Of a stretch of 64,000 nt of DNA, positions 8,005 through 15,631 are shown piece by piece. The position numbers and the translations under genes are program-made. This DNA is from Pseudomonas siliginis (GTDB lineage: Bacteria; Pseudomonadota; Gammaproteobacteria; Pseudomonadales; Pseudomonadaceae). How positions within the stretch are numbered: position 1 is the stretch's first letter; each line of letters begins with the position of its first letter. The DNA is taken from NCBI RefSeq assembly GCF_019145195.1, contig NZ_JAHSTW010000007.1, positions 186,001-250,000 of the forward strand. The letters run 5' to 3'. Below the pieces are notes generated by a model. It saw only the letters and a program-made list of their open reading frames with translations, was not told where the DNA came from and did no database searches.

Positions 8005-8550
8005 TTATCCCAATATTTTGCTCAAAAGGCTTTCAGTAAGAGACGAGCCTTCTGCAGGCTGTTCTTCCTCGAATTTGAGCATCAAGCACGTCTTGCCCGA
8101 TGGATTTGCGAATTTGACCGCATTGTCCTTGTTAAAGACGCCCAGGAGTGATGAACCATCATCAAAGTGGGCGATACAGGAAAGTCCCTCATAACTTTCC
8201 TCGGCAGGAATTCTGAAGCCAATCCATCCGGCTTGTCCGATTAGAGGTTCGGGTGGAACAAAGTCGCACGGGGTGTGCGTATCGCCAATGATGATTGTGC
8301 TCGACCCACCTATTACGATGCTGCCGTGCGTACCGCCGGTATTGATCGTGGCAGCATTTTTACCATTTATGAAAACTGTCGAGGAAAGCCCCGAAGAGAG
8401 CGCACTGCCGCAGGTACATGAATCACCTTGGCGAGCTGCGGGCAAACCATCGAAGAAAACGTCAGGCGAACCTGTCGCGATGGGGTTCGTTCCGTGCCCT
8501 GGAACAGGACAGCTGGAGGGATCGCTTTTACGAGCGGCTGGGTTAGCCAT
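8005..8550 (-). CDS. PAAR domain protein with C-terminal extension (T6SS spike tip)
   Basis: 181 aa. Residues 1-95 show PAAR features: an opening PAARKSDPSSC, Cys/His-bearing turns (CPVPGHG, GDSCTCGS), the FINGKNAATI strand and the closing GGSSTIIIGD. PAAR proteins cap the VgrG spike, bind a metal through Cys/His and carry effectors. Residues about 100-181 form an extra domain without recognised family, rich in aromatic and acidic residues, possibly a docking platform for the next gene product. A GGAG Shine-Dalgarno is 6 bases upstream of the ATG. No tss or vgrG genes are in the window, so this is an orphan cassette relying on a T6SS elsewhere. Confidence 0.85.
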   Translation of the reverse strand: MANPAARKSDPSSCPVPGHGTNPIATGSPDVFFDGLPAARQGDSCTCGSALSSGLSSTVFINGKNAATINTGGTHGSIVIGGSSTIIIGDTHTPCDFVPPEPLIGQAGWIGFRIPAEESYEGLSCIAHFDDGSSLLGVFNKDNAVKFANPSGKTCLMLKFEEEQPAEGSSLTESLLSKILG

Positions 8551-8567
8551 GGATGACTCCTGTCAAA

Positions 8568-8584
8568 AAAATCCTTTTCGAAAG
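8568..8584 (+). repeat. Right copy of the short direct repeat shared with tRNA-Leu
   Basis: AAAATCCTTTTCGAAAG, matching the tRNA-Leu segment at 6507-6524 except for one missing G. It lies 18 bases upstream of the PAAR start codon, at the outer edge of the cassette. The match does not continue into the tRNA 3' half. Confidence 0.4.
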
Positions 8585-8750
8585 ATAAACCTATCACGAA
8601 ATTCAGCCTGGACGGCCGCATCCGATCATTCAAAAAAGTGCTTGTTCACCAGACCGCGCTACCTGTTTCTCCGGTTAACGCGGTTGGTACTTCGCGGGCG
8701 TTTTCTACCTTGCCATCAACTCAAGTTTCAGAATGGGACGCGGCCCCTCC

Positions 8751-8981
8751 CTACTCCTTGACTGCAAACATCCGCTCAGCAATCTCCCGCCCCCGCTCCA
8801 ACCCTTCCTCCGTCAACCATATCGATTTGTTCCGGTTCACCGGATTACTGATCAAACCCTGCTCGTGCAAGCGGTTCATGATCTCGAAGTCATAGCCCTT
8901 CCACGCATTGCCGGCGTCGGAGCTATAGGCTGCCAGGAGAGCGAGGACGGCGTCGTCGATCAGTTTCATGTCGTATTCCAT
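8751..8981 (-). CDS. DUF6429 family small protein
   Basis: 76 aa. The pattern IDDAVLALL near the start, WKGYDFEIMNRLHEQGLI in the middle and SIWLTEEGLERG towards the end fit DUF6429, a small helical family resembling a winged-helix fold. GGAG lies 6 bases before the ATG. Single gene with no operon partner. Function unknown. Confidence 0.75.
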   Translation of the reverse strand: MEYDMKLIDDAVLALLAAYSSDAGNAWKGYDFEIMNRLHEQGLISNPVNRNKSIWLTEEGLERGREIAERMFAVKE

Positions 8982-9082
8982 GATGGTCGCTCCGCTGATG
9001 TTCAGTTTTTGTAATCAAAGCGTCGTATCAAAGTGGATGTCAATGCTGCGCGAGCTTGAGAGTTTAGATGGCCGATTGCTGG

Positions 9083-9113
9083 TTGCCTCGCATGCGATGA
9101 CCGCCCGTATAAT
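9083..9113 (+). promoter_or_regulatory. Possible sigma-70 promoter of the 9190 gene
   Basis: Perfect -10 TATAAT at 9108-9113 with TTGCCT at 9083-9088; the 19-base spacer is longer than ideal. The predicted start point is about 70 bases before the ATG. Confidence 0.5.
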
Positions 9114-9189
9114 CGCGCCCGCAAAATAGACTTCCGCTGGTACTTCGCACATCGGGCTCAAGCCCTTCACTTCATTGACAGACATCCCC

Positions 9190-9519
9190 ATGGAAACCTC
9201 ACTGGAAACCGTCGCCCTCTTCTCCCTCAAACTCGCCTACGAAGAAGAGGGCCTGAGCCCGATCCTGCGCGATGACATGGTCATGGGCGATTACCAGAAA
9301 GATGTTTTCGAGCTACTGGTGAAACGCGGCGATGTCGAGGCCATTCAGTTCAAGATGAACGAATGCCTGAATCTGGCGCTGGATGCTTTGGGCGGGGTCG
9401 AAAAGCCGTTGGGGCGGGAGTTGGGCAAGTTGTCGGCGGAGTTGGCTCAGGCGCGGTCGGTGGAGCAGTTGGGTCAGCCGCTGCTCGCGCTGAAAGGGTA
9501 TCTGCGCGACATTCTTTGA
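9190..9519 (+). CDS. Conserved hypothetical protein, cytosolic, helical
   Basis: 109 aa starting METSLETVALFSLKLAYEEE. I chose the ATG at 9190 over an in-frame TTG 15 bases upstream, although neither has a clear Shine-Dalgarno. Composition is acidic and Leu-rich, probably all helical, with no signal peptide or membrane segment and no motif I can name. It resembles hypothetical proteins I associate with pseudomonads. Monocistronic. Confidence 0.65.
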   Translation: METSLETVALFSLKLAYEEEGLSPILRDDMVMGDYQKDVFELLVKRGDVEAIQFKMNECLNLALDALGGVEKPLGRELGKLSAELAQARSVEQLGQPLLALKGYLRDIL

Positions 9520-9554
9520 ATGCCGCGCTACAGCCATGCCGGTATCTCTCCTGA

Positions 9555-10304
9555 TCAGCGACGTGCTTTAAGCACCCGAATATCTGTTGGGAAGCCGTCA
9601 GCGCCCACCAGCTTTTTCCAGCCCATGTACTGAAATTCGCCGTTGGGATCAATGTAGTCGCCCTTCTCTGGTTGCCCTCCGCCAACTATCGCAACACGCT
9701 TCACTTCGCCACAGCCGCCATCCGACGGTCGCACGGTGTAGATCACATAGGGCTTCACGTATTGCGTGGCGCGGAAGTATTGGCCGCAGATTTCGTCGAC
9801 GGTGATCAGCATGGTTTTCAGGCGGGCTTCGCCGTCGGTGTCTTCGTGCAGTTTCAGGAAAGAGATGTCGCCGACGTCGCTGTAGCCGAGGGAACGGGCG
9901 CGTTGGTAGGCGGGGGAGTTCTGGTGCGCAATACGGCCCTCCTCCACACCCCGTTGCATTTGCGCGGCGAACTCGGCTTTGCCTTGGGCCAGGGTTGCCT
10001 CGGCATGGGCCGCGACGTTTTCGCAGTGGGCGTACTCGCTGGAGTCGAGGTGTTGCGGTAGCAGGTTAAGGCGGCGCTCGTTCATGGAGGCGAGGCTGTC
10101 TTGCAGGCCGGACGTTAGTGCATAGGCAGCGGAGACGCGACCGCTCTGGACGTCGGCGATTGTCTCCTGCATGCGCTGGCAATTGGCGAGGTAGTAATCC
10201 CAGCTGGCTTGCGGGTGTTCTTTTGCGAAGCAGAAGGCTGGGGTAATGGAGACGGCAAGGGTGAGAGCGCCGAGCAGTTGCAGCAAACGGGTTGTGGAAA
10301 ACAT
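9555..10304 (-). CDS. Putative secreted or periplasmic protein of unknown function
   Basis: 249 aa with a clear signal peptide (LLQLLGALTLAVSITPAFCFA, cleavage near residue 27). The mature part is helical in the first two thirds, with five Cys including CQRM, HCEN and GGCGE that may form disulfides, and a C-terminal segment with FQYMGWKKL. I do not recognise a family. It is convergent with the 9190 gene and divergent from the 10420 gene. Confidence 0.65.
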   Translation of the reverse strand: MFSTTRLLQLLGALTLAVSITPAFCFAKEHPQASWDYYLANCQRMQETIADVQSGRVSAAYALTSGLQDSLASMNERRLNLLPQHLDSSEYAHCENVAAHAEATLAQGKAEFAAQMQRGVEEGRIAHQNSPAYQRARSLGYSDVGDISFLKLHEDTDGEARLKTMLITVDEICGQYFRATQYVKPYVIYTVRPSDGGCGEVKRVAIVGGGQPEKGDYIDPNGEFQYMGWKKLVGADGFPTDIRVLKARR

Positions 10305-10419
10305 GGGTAGTCCATTACAGAGAAGGCATGGCGCGACGCTACTATTTTGCTATCGTTCCGTCCACTCTCAACAGGCGACCAAGTTGTCGCCTCTGTCTCG
10401 TGGCAAGGAAAGAAATCCG

Positions 10420-10785
10420 ATGGATGCTGTGTTGTGTTTAGTGGTCATGGCGGCAATGTGGTTCTGGGTGGTGCGTCAGCGCGGGCACTGGAATCTGTTG
10501 TTGGCGAACCTCGCCGGAGCGGGCAGCGCTGTGGTGGCGGGCATTGTCTTCACACTGCTTTATGACGGGCTGTTCGGCACCACCATGGCAGCGCCGGGAC
10601 TGCACAACAGCTTGGTGGTGTTCATGACCAGCGCGGGCGTCCTGGCGGGTGTGTGGTTGTGGATCGCCAAGCGTCGTCAGCCGGCGCATCCGGTTGCACG
10701 TCAACTGCTCGCGGGGGTCTGTGGCGTTGCCGCCGGCATGGTCACGTTGATTTTTCTGGCGGCGAATTATTTTCCGCAACCGTAG
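10420..10785 (+). CDS. Small inner-membrane protein, paralogue of the next gene's N-terminus
   Basis: 121 aa from the ATG at 10420, which has AAGGAAAG just upstream. About four hydrophobic segments are visible (1-17, 25-48, 61-82, 97-117). Residues 15-30, WFWVVRQRGHWNLLLAN, closely match the beginning of the protein encoded at 10886 (WVVKNRGSWNIFYGN), so the two are related tandem genes. No known family; function unknown. Confidence 0.65.
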   Translation: MDAVLCLVVMAAMWFWVVRQRGHWNLLLANLAGAGSAVVAGIVFTLLYDGLFGTTMAAPGLHNSLVVFMTSAGVLAGVWLWIAKRRQPAHPVARQLLAGVCGVAAGMVTLIFLAANYFPQP

Positions 10786-10885
10786 CCGGACGGCGCGTCT
10801 ATTTTGCTATCTTGCCGCGCATCGTCGGGGCTTGCTGATCGTCTCGCGTCGCGCTTGGATTGTTGAAAGGTAAGGAAAGGATCAA

Positions 10886-11620
10886 ATGGAGTTTTTGCGT
10901 TTTCTGGCGTTCGTCGCTGTCTGGGGTTTCATGTGGCGCTGGGTGGTGAAGAACCGCGGCAGCTGGAATATTTTCTACGGCAACATCGTTGGCGCGGCGG
11001 GTGGGTTCATTGTCGGGCTGGTGATGTTGTCGATCACCTTTTCGCTGTTTCCTTCGTCGTTCGATCACGAGGCGCAGGCGCAAAACACGCCAGTCGTCGA
11101 GTCGACCTCTGTGTTGCCTGAAGCCGAGGCAGTCACGCCCGTCACCGAGCTGAAAGATGCGCCTGTTTTTGCTGCCATCGAAGCGGATGACAAGCCTTCC
11201 CCGCCGGACTCCGCACTGTTGCCGAATAACGTCAGCCGAGCGCCGAAATCAATGGCGGTACAGACGGTGCTGGATCAAAGCGACTACGAGGGTCGCATGG
11301 CCCTGGCCGCGCTGAACAAGAAGTTGCGCGGCGACGCACAGGCCGACAAGTCGATGATCGCGTATGTCATGTGCAGCCCGTTTGTCACCAGCACCCTGCG
11401 TTATCCCGCTTCGGCGCGTTTCGCTGACAGCAAAGCGCTGGTCAGTCATCGCTACAAGGATCAGGTCTACAGCTTCAGCAACAGCGTCACTGCGCGCAAC
11501 ATGAATGGCGACGATGTCACCTACCGTTTCGATTGCTCCGTGCAGGAATTGCCACGGGTTAATGCGACGGCTGGGGAATGGCGTTTGCTGGCGCTGAAAC
11601 TGCAAAAAGCCGACTCTTAA
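10886..11620 (+). CDS. Membrane-anchored protein with periplasmic C-terminal domain, unknown function
   Basis: 244 aa. Two hydrophobic segments (about 3-20 and 33-57) include WRWVVKNRGSWN and a GAAGGFIVG glycine pair. A Pro/Glu/Ala-rich linker (about 60-125) follows, then a globular C-terminal domain (about 140-244) with MCSPFVTSTLRYPASARFADSK and a final Cys (FDCSVQEL) that may pair with the first. The N-terminal part is related to the small gene 100 bases upstream. Good Shine-Dalgarno AAGGAAAGG. The shared N-terminus suggests both proteins sit in the same membrane complex; this is inference. Confidence 0.65.
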   Translation: MEFLRFLAFVAVWGFMWRWVVKNRGSWNIFYGNIVGAAGGFIVGLVMLSITFSLFPSSFDHEAQAQNTPVVESTSVLPEAEAVTPVTELKDAPVFAAIEADDKPSPPDSALLPNNVSRAPKSMAVQTVLDQSDYEGRMALAALNKKLRGDAQADKSMIAYVMCSPFVTSTLRYPASARFADSKALVSHRYKDQVYSFSNSVTARNMNGDDVTYRFDCSVQELPRVNATAGEWRLLALKLQKADS

Positions 11621-11691
11621 GGCTGATTTAAGGGATCAAGGCGCCGGCTGCGCTATCATCGCTGGCCTGTGCGCCTTGAACCTTGCCCTCA

Positions 11692-13611
11692 ATGTTTTCA
11701 ACTCCCGATGACCTCACCTCGCTGCCTCCTGTACTAGCCGGCCCGCTGCTGCGGCGGCTGGAGCCGACGCGCGTGGTGCTGTGGCTGGTGGGCTCGCGTG
11801 AACTGTCGCTGACCTTGCGCCTGCAAGGTGTAGGAGATATTCCGCTCGACTCAGAGAAATGCACGGTCATTGCCGTAGGCCGTCATGCGTTCGTGCATCT
11901 GATCGACGTTCAACTTGAAAGCGCCCTGCCCTGCGACACGTTTATCGCTTACGACCTGCTGATCGATGACGCCATCGGTATGGCTGAGTGGGCGCCTCAC
12001 CTGCTTTACCCCGGCGCTACCTGCGCGAACCTCGTAGTGCGTTCGCGGATCGACCAATTGCTCCACGGCTCCTGCCGCAAGCCGCATCATCCGGCAACCG
12101 ATGGTTTGCTCTGCGTCGATCAATTGCTGGCCGACGAAACCGATGCGCAACGACGTCCGGCGTTGCTGATGATGAGCGGTGATCAGGTCTATGCCGACGA
12201 CGTCGCCGGGCCGATGCTGCGGGCGATTCATGCCCTGATCGAGCGCCTGGGTCTGTTCGATGAGCACCTTGACGGTGCCGTGGTCAGCGACAGCGCCAAG
12301 CTCTATGAACACCCGGCCAGCTACTACCACCGTGCGGATTTGTTACCGGCGCTGGAGAGCAACGAGACCTTGCGCGAGCGATTTTTCGGTGGCGCGCGTA
12401 AGCCGATTTTCACCAGCAGCAGCGCCGACAATCACTTGGTGACATTCGCCGAAGTCATGGCCATGTACATGCTGGTGTGGTCGCCGACGCCGTGGTCGCT
12501 GATCAATCCGAGCGCGCCGACGCTGACGCCGGAACGCCGCAACCGCTACCACCTCGAGCAGACGCGCATCGATGCCTTCAAGGCGGGCCTGGGCAATGTC
12601 GCGCGGGCACTGGCGCATCTGCCGAGCCTGATGATTTTCGATGATCACGACATCACCGATGACTGGAATCTTTCTGCGCAGTGGGAGGAAACCGCCTACG
12701 GCCATCCGTTTTCCAAGCGCATTATCGGCAACGCTCTGATTGCTTATCTGTTGTGTCAGGGCTGGGGCAACAATCCGGATGCCTTCAAGGACGTGCTGGA
12801 ACAGACCGCGCAACTGAGCGCCAGCGGTGATGACGGCTATCTGGACATGCCGGTGCAGGATGATCTGATTGATCAGCTGCTGCGTTTTCAGCAGTGGCAT
12901 TTTGTGTTGCCGAGCAGTCCGGCACTGGTGGTGATCGACACGCGCACCCGGCGCTGGCGCAGCGAGATGGCGCTCAAGCAACCGTCGGGCCTGCTCGACT
13001 GGGAAGCCTTGAGCGAACTGCAACAGGAACTGCTCGATCACCCTTCGGCGATCATCGTGTCGCCGGCGCCGATCTTTGGCGTGAAGCTGATTGAAACCGT
13101 GCAGAAGGTGTTCAGCTGGTGCGGTTATCCACTGCTGGTCGACGCGGAAAACTGGATGGCCCATCGCGGCGCGGCGCAGGTGATCCTGAACATTTTCCGA
13201 CACTCGCGCACACCCGGAAACTACGTGGTGCTGTCCGGCGATGTGCATTATTCCTTCGTCTACGAAGTCCTGATCCGCCACCGCAAGGCCGGCCCACGGA
13301 TCTGGCAGATCACCAGCAGCGGCATCAAGAACGAATTCCCGCCAACGCTGCTGGAATGGTTCGACCGCCTCAACCGCTGGCTCTACTCCCCGCGCTCGCC
13401 ATTGAACTGGTTCACCAAACGCCGCCTGATGCGCATCGTCCCGTACACGCCGGAACATGCCGAGGCCGGGGAACGGCTGTGGAATTCGGCGGGGATCGGA
13501 CAGGTGTTTTTCAATGAACAGGGGCAGCCGAGCGAGATTGTTCAGCACAACTCGAATGGGGCGGAGAAGACGAGGATGCTGGCGCCGGAGTCGGGGGACG
13601 GGCTGGATTGA
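11692..13611 (+). CDS. PhoD-like metallophosphatase
   Basis: 639 aa. Metal-ligand motifs typical of the PhoD/MPP superfamily are present in order: MMSGDQVYADD (about 160-172), MIFDDHDITDDWN (about 314-326) and LSGDVHYSFVYE (about 515-526). No Tat or Sec signal is visible, and it lacks the RRxF start of secreted PhoD alkaline phosphatases, so a cytoplasmic phosphodiesterase or phosphatase is more likely. Start taken at the ATG (MFSTPDDL) rather than an in-frame TTG at 11683; no strong Shine-Dalgarno for either. Substrate unknown. Monocistronic. Confidence 0.85.
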   Translation: MFSTPDDLTSLPPVLAGPLLRRLEPTRVVLWLVGSRELSLTLRLQGVGDIPLDSEKCTVIAVGRHAFVHLIDVQLESALPCDTFIAYDLLIDDAIGMAEWAPHLLYPGATCANLVVRSRIDQLLHGSCRKPHHPATDGLLCVDQLLADETDAQRRPALLMMSGDQVYADDVAGPMLRAIHALIERLGLFDEHLDGAVVSDSAKLYEHPASYYHRADLLPALESNETLRERFFGGARKPIFTSSSADNHLVTFAEVMAMYMLVWSPTPWSLINPSAPTLTPERRNRYHLEQTRIDAFKAGLGNVARALAHLPSLMIFDDHDITDDWNLSAQWEETAYGHPFSKRIIGNALIAYLLCQGWGNNPDAFKDVLEQTAQLSASGDDGYLDMPVQDDLIDQLLRFQQWHFVLPSSPALVVIDTRTRRWRSEMALKQPSGLLDWEALSELQQELLDHPSAIIVSPAPIFGVKLIETVQKVFSWCGYPLLVDAENWMAHRGAAQVILNIFRHSRTPGNYVVLSGDVHYSFVYEVLIRHRKAGPRIWQITSSGIKNEFPPTLLEWFDRLNRWLYSPRSPLNWFTKRRLMRIVPYTPEHAEAGERLWNSAGIGQVFFNEQGQPSEIVQHNSNGAEKTRMLAPESGDGLD

Positions 13612-13788
13612 AGCAGTAACCATTTCCTACATCGGCTAGTTCATGGGATGACGAGATAAGGGCTTCGCGACACTGAACAGGAGGGAAGAGGATTACAACC
13701 TTCTCAGAAACGTCTCGAATATTACTGAGCGATACTGATTGAAGTCGCAGTCAGCCCTGCTGCGACACAACCACTGGTAGGTGTCGAC
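13612..13788. other. Intergenic stretch with an inverted repeat upstream of yefM
   Basis: No gene seen. It contains a 7-base inverted repeat GTCGCAG (13744-13750) / CTGCGAC (13760-13766) of unknown role, 23 bases before the yefM promoter. Confidence 0.4.
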
Positions 13789-13817
13789 TTGTCATCCTGT
13801 ACTCATTTCTGTACGTT
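13789..13817 (+). promoter_or_regulatory. yefM-yoeB promoter with YefM-type operator pair
   Basis: -35 TTGTCA (13789-13794), 17-base spacer, -10 TACGTT (13812-13817). Two TGTAC cores at 13798-13802 and 13810-13814 lie in the spacer and across the -10, exactly 12 bases apart. In E. coli the YefM-YoeB operator consists of two palindromes with TGTACA cores at about this spacing. Only five of the six core bases are kept here in each copy. Confidence 0.6.
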
Positions 13818-13842
13818 CTCTGCATCCAGCGAGGACTTCAAT

Positions 13843-14097
13843 ATGCAAACCATCAACTACACCACCGCCCGTGCGCATTTGGCCGAGACGATGGACCGTG
13901 TCAATGAAGATCGTGCGCCGCTATTGGTCACTCGGCAGAAAGGTGAACCCGTAGTGATGATGTCTTTGGCCGAATACAACGCGTTGGAAGAAACAGCTTA
14001 CTTACTTCGCTCCCCTGCCAACGCCGAAAGGCTGATGAAATCCATCGGTGAGTTGCGCGCCGGCAAAGCCAAAGTCAGGCAATTGATCGAAGAATGA
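13843..14097 (+). CDS. yefM: Antitoxin of the YefM/Phd family
   Basis: 84 aa starting MQTINYTTARAHLAETMDRV, the DNA-binding N-terminal Phd/YefM fold, with VTRQKGEPVVMMSLAEYNALEET in the middle and a flexible C-terminal helix that would wrap the toxin. GAGG lies upstream of the ATG; a TTG further upstream lies in the promoter and is not the start. It overlaps yoeB by 4 bases (ATGA). Expected to neutralise YoeB and repress the operon through the TGTAC sites upstream. Confidence 0.93.
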   Translation: MQTINYTTARAHLAETMDRVNEDRAPLLVTRQKGEPVVMMSLAEYNALEETAYLLRSPANAERLMKSIGELRAGKAKVRQLIEE

Positions 14098-14348
14098 AAA
14101 TCGAGTTCACGCCCACAGGCTGGGAAGACTATTTGTGGTTTCAGCAAAACGACAAGGCTGGGCTCAAGCGTATCAATCTTCTGATCAAAGCAATCAAGCG
14201 CGAACCGTTTGAGGGTGTCGGTAAACCAGAGGCGCTCAAACATAATATGAGCGGCCTCTGGTCACGCCGAATAACGGCCGAACATCGTCTGGTGTACAGG
14301 GTTGAGGACGGCGAAATCTGCGTCATCAGTTGCCGGTATCACTATTGA
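14094..14348 (+). CDS. yoeB: YoeB toxin, ribosome-dependent mRNA endonuclease
   Basis: 84 aa, the same length as E. coli YoeB. The catalytic set is intact: Glu in GKPEALKHN, Arg in WSRRITAEHRLVY, and the terminal CRYHY carrying the catalytic His and Tyr. YoeB binds the ribosomal A site and cuts mRNA after starting translation. Coupled to yefM by an ATGA overlap; its 3' end overlaps the convergent aminotransferase by 7 bases. The module looks functional. Confidence 0.95.
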   Translation: MKIEFTPTGWEDYLWFQQNDKAGLKRINLLIKAIKREPFEGVGKPEALKHNMSGLWSRRITAEHRLVYRVEDGEICVISCRYHY

Positions 14349-15529
14349 ACCTGAGCTGAATCAGTCATCAGAGCGCGCCCAACCCCTCTGACAATCATCC
14401 CCACCTCGCGCTCATCAATCGTCAGCGGAGGGAGCAACCTGATGGTCTTGCCACGAGTCACGTTGATCAACAAGCCGTGATCCCGCGCAGCGATCAGCGT
14501 CAGGTCGCGCACCGGTTGTTTCAGTTCGATACCGATCATCAGGCCCTGCCCCCGGATTGCCAGCACGTTCGGGTTGTCTGCCAATTCGGCGCGCAAGCGT
14601 TCCAGCAGCAGTGCGCCCTGCACCCACGCATTCTCCAGCAGGCCTTGCTCTTCGATGATGTCCAGCACCGTGCAGCCAACCCGACAGGCCAGCGGATTGC
14701 CGCCGAAAGTGCTGCCGTGGCTGCCCGGGGTGAACAGGTCGGCCGCGCGGCCGCGGGCCAGGCAGGCGCCGATCGGCACGCCATTGCCCAAGCCTTTGGC
14801 GAGGGTCATGACGTCGGGCACGATGCCTTCGTGTTGAAAGGCGAACCACTGCCCGGTGCGGCCGATGCCGGTCTGGATTTCATCGAGCATCAGCAGCCAC
14901 GCGTGGCGACTGCACAGGTCGCGCAGGGCTTTGAGATAACCCGGCGGTGCGATTTGTACGCCGCTTTCGCCCTGGATCGGTTCGACCAGAATCGCCACGA
15001 TGCGCGCGCCGTGTTTGCGCTGTATTTGCTCCAGCGCCGCGAGATCGCCGAACGGCACTTTGACGAAATCCCCCGGCAGTTCGTTGAAGCCCAGGCGCAC
15101 CGCCGGGCCATCGCTGGCAGACAGCGTGCCGAGGGTGCGGCCATGAAACGCGTTGGCCATGACCACCACCAGCGGCTGCTCGATGCCTTTGCGCCAGCCG
15201 TACAGGCGCGCCAGTTTCAGTGCCGTCTCGTTCGCTTCGGCGCCGGAGTTGTTGAAGAACGCGCGCTCCATCCCCGACAACACAGTCAGCCGCTTGGCCA
15301 GTTGTTGTTGCCAATCGATGCTGTACAGGTTGGAGGTGTGCAGCAGCAATCCCGCCTGCTCGCTGATCGCCGAGACAATGCGCGGATGCGAGTGGCCGAC
15401 ATTGGTCACTGCCACACCGGCAACAGCGTCCAGATATTCGCGCCCCGCCTGATCCCACAGGCGCGTGCCCAGGCCCTTGGTGAAACTCAGGGCCAGTGGT
15501 TGGTAGGTGTTCATCAGGGCGGCGGTCAT
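14342..15529 (-). CDS. Class III PLP aminotransferase, ArgD-like (acetylornithine aminotransferase paralogue)
   Basis: 395 aa from the ATG at 15529 (MTAALMNTYQPLALSF), which has GGAG 9 bases upstream; an earlier ATG at 15544 lacks one. Motifs: NNSGAEANETALKLAR (PLP phosphate site), AFHGRT, LDEIQTGIGRTG (Asp for the PLP ring nitrogen) and LAKGLGNGVPIGA with the Schiff-base Lys. Closest in style to ArgD/AstC omega-aminotransferases acting on acetylornithine, succinylornithine or similar diamines. Because it is isolated from arg or aru genes and divergent from a LysR regulator, a catabolic or special-purpose role is likely. Confidence 0.85.
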   Translation of the reverse strand: MTAALMNTYQPLALSFTKGLGTRLWDQAGREYLDAVAGVAVTNVGHSHPRIVSAISEQAGLLLHTSNLYSIDWQQQLAKRLTVLSGMERAFFNNSGAEANETALKLARLYGWRKGIEQPLVVVMANAFHGRTLGTLSASDGPAVRLGFNELPGDFVKVPFGDLAALEQIQRKHGARIVAILVEPIQGESGVQIAPPGYLKALRDLCSRHAWLLMLDEIQTGIGRTGQWFAFQHEGIVPDVMTLAKGLGNGVPIGACLARGRAADLFTPGSHGSTFGGNPLACRVGCTVLDIIEEQGLLENAWVQGALLLERLRAELADNPNVLAIRGQGLMIGIELKQPVRDLTLIAARDHGLLINVTRGKTIRLLPPLTIDEREVGMIVRGVGRALMTDSAQVQ

Positions 15530-15631
15530 GACGTGAAACTCCATTGCAGGTCGGTGTTTTTGCAGTATGGTTAGCCACCTGAGCTGGATAAACCCGGAAA
15601 AACTTCAATCATTTAAAAGCCGAGCTTGATA

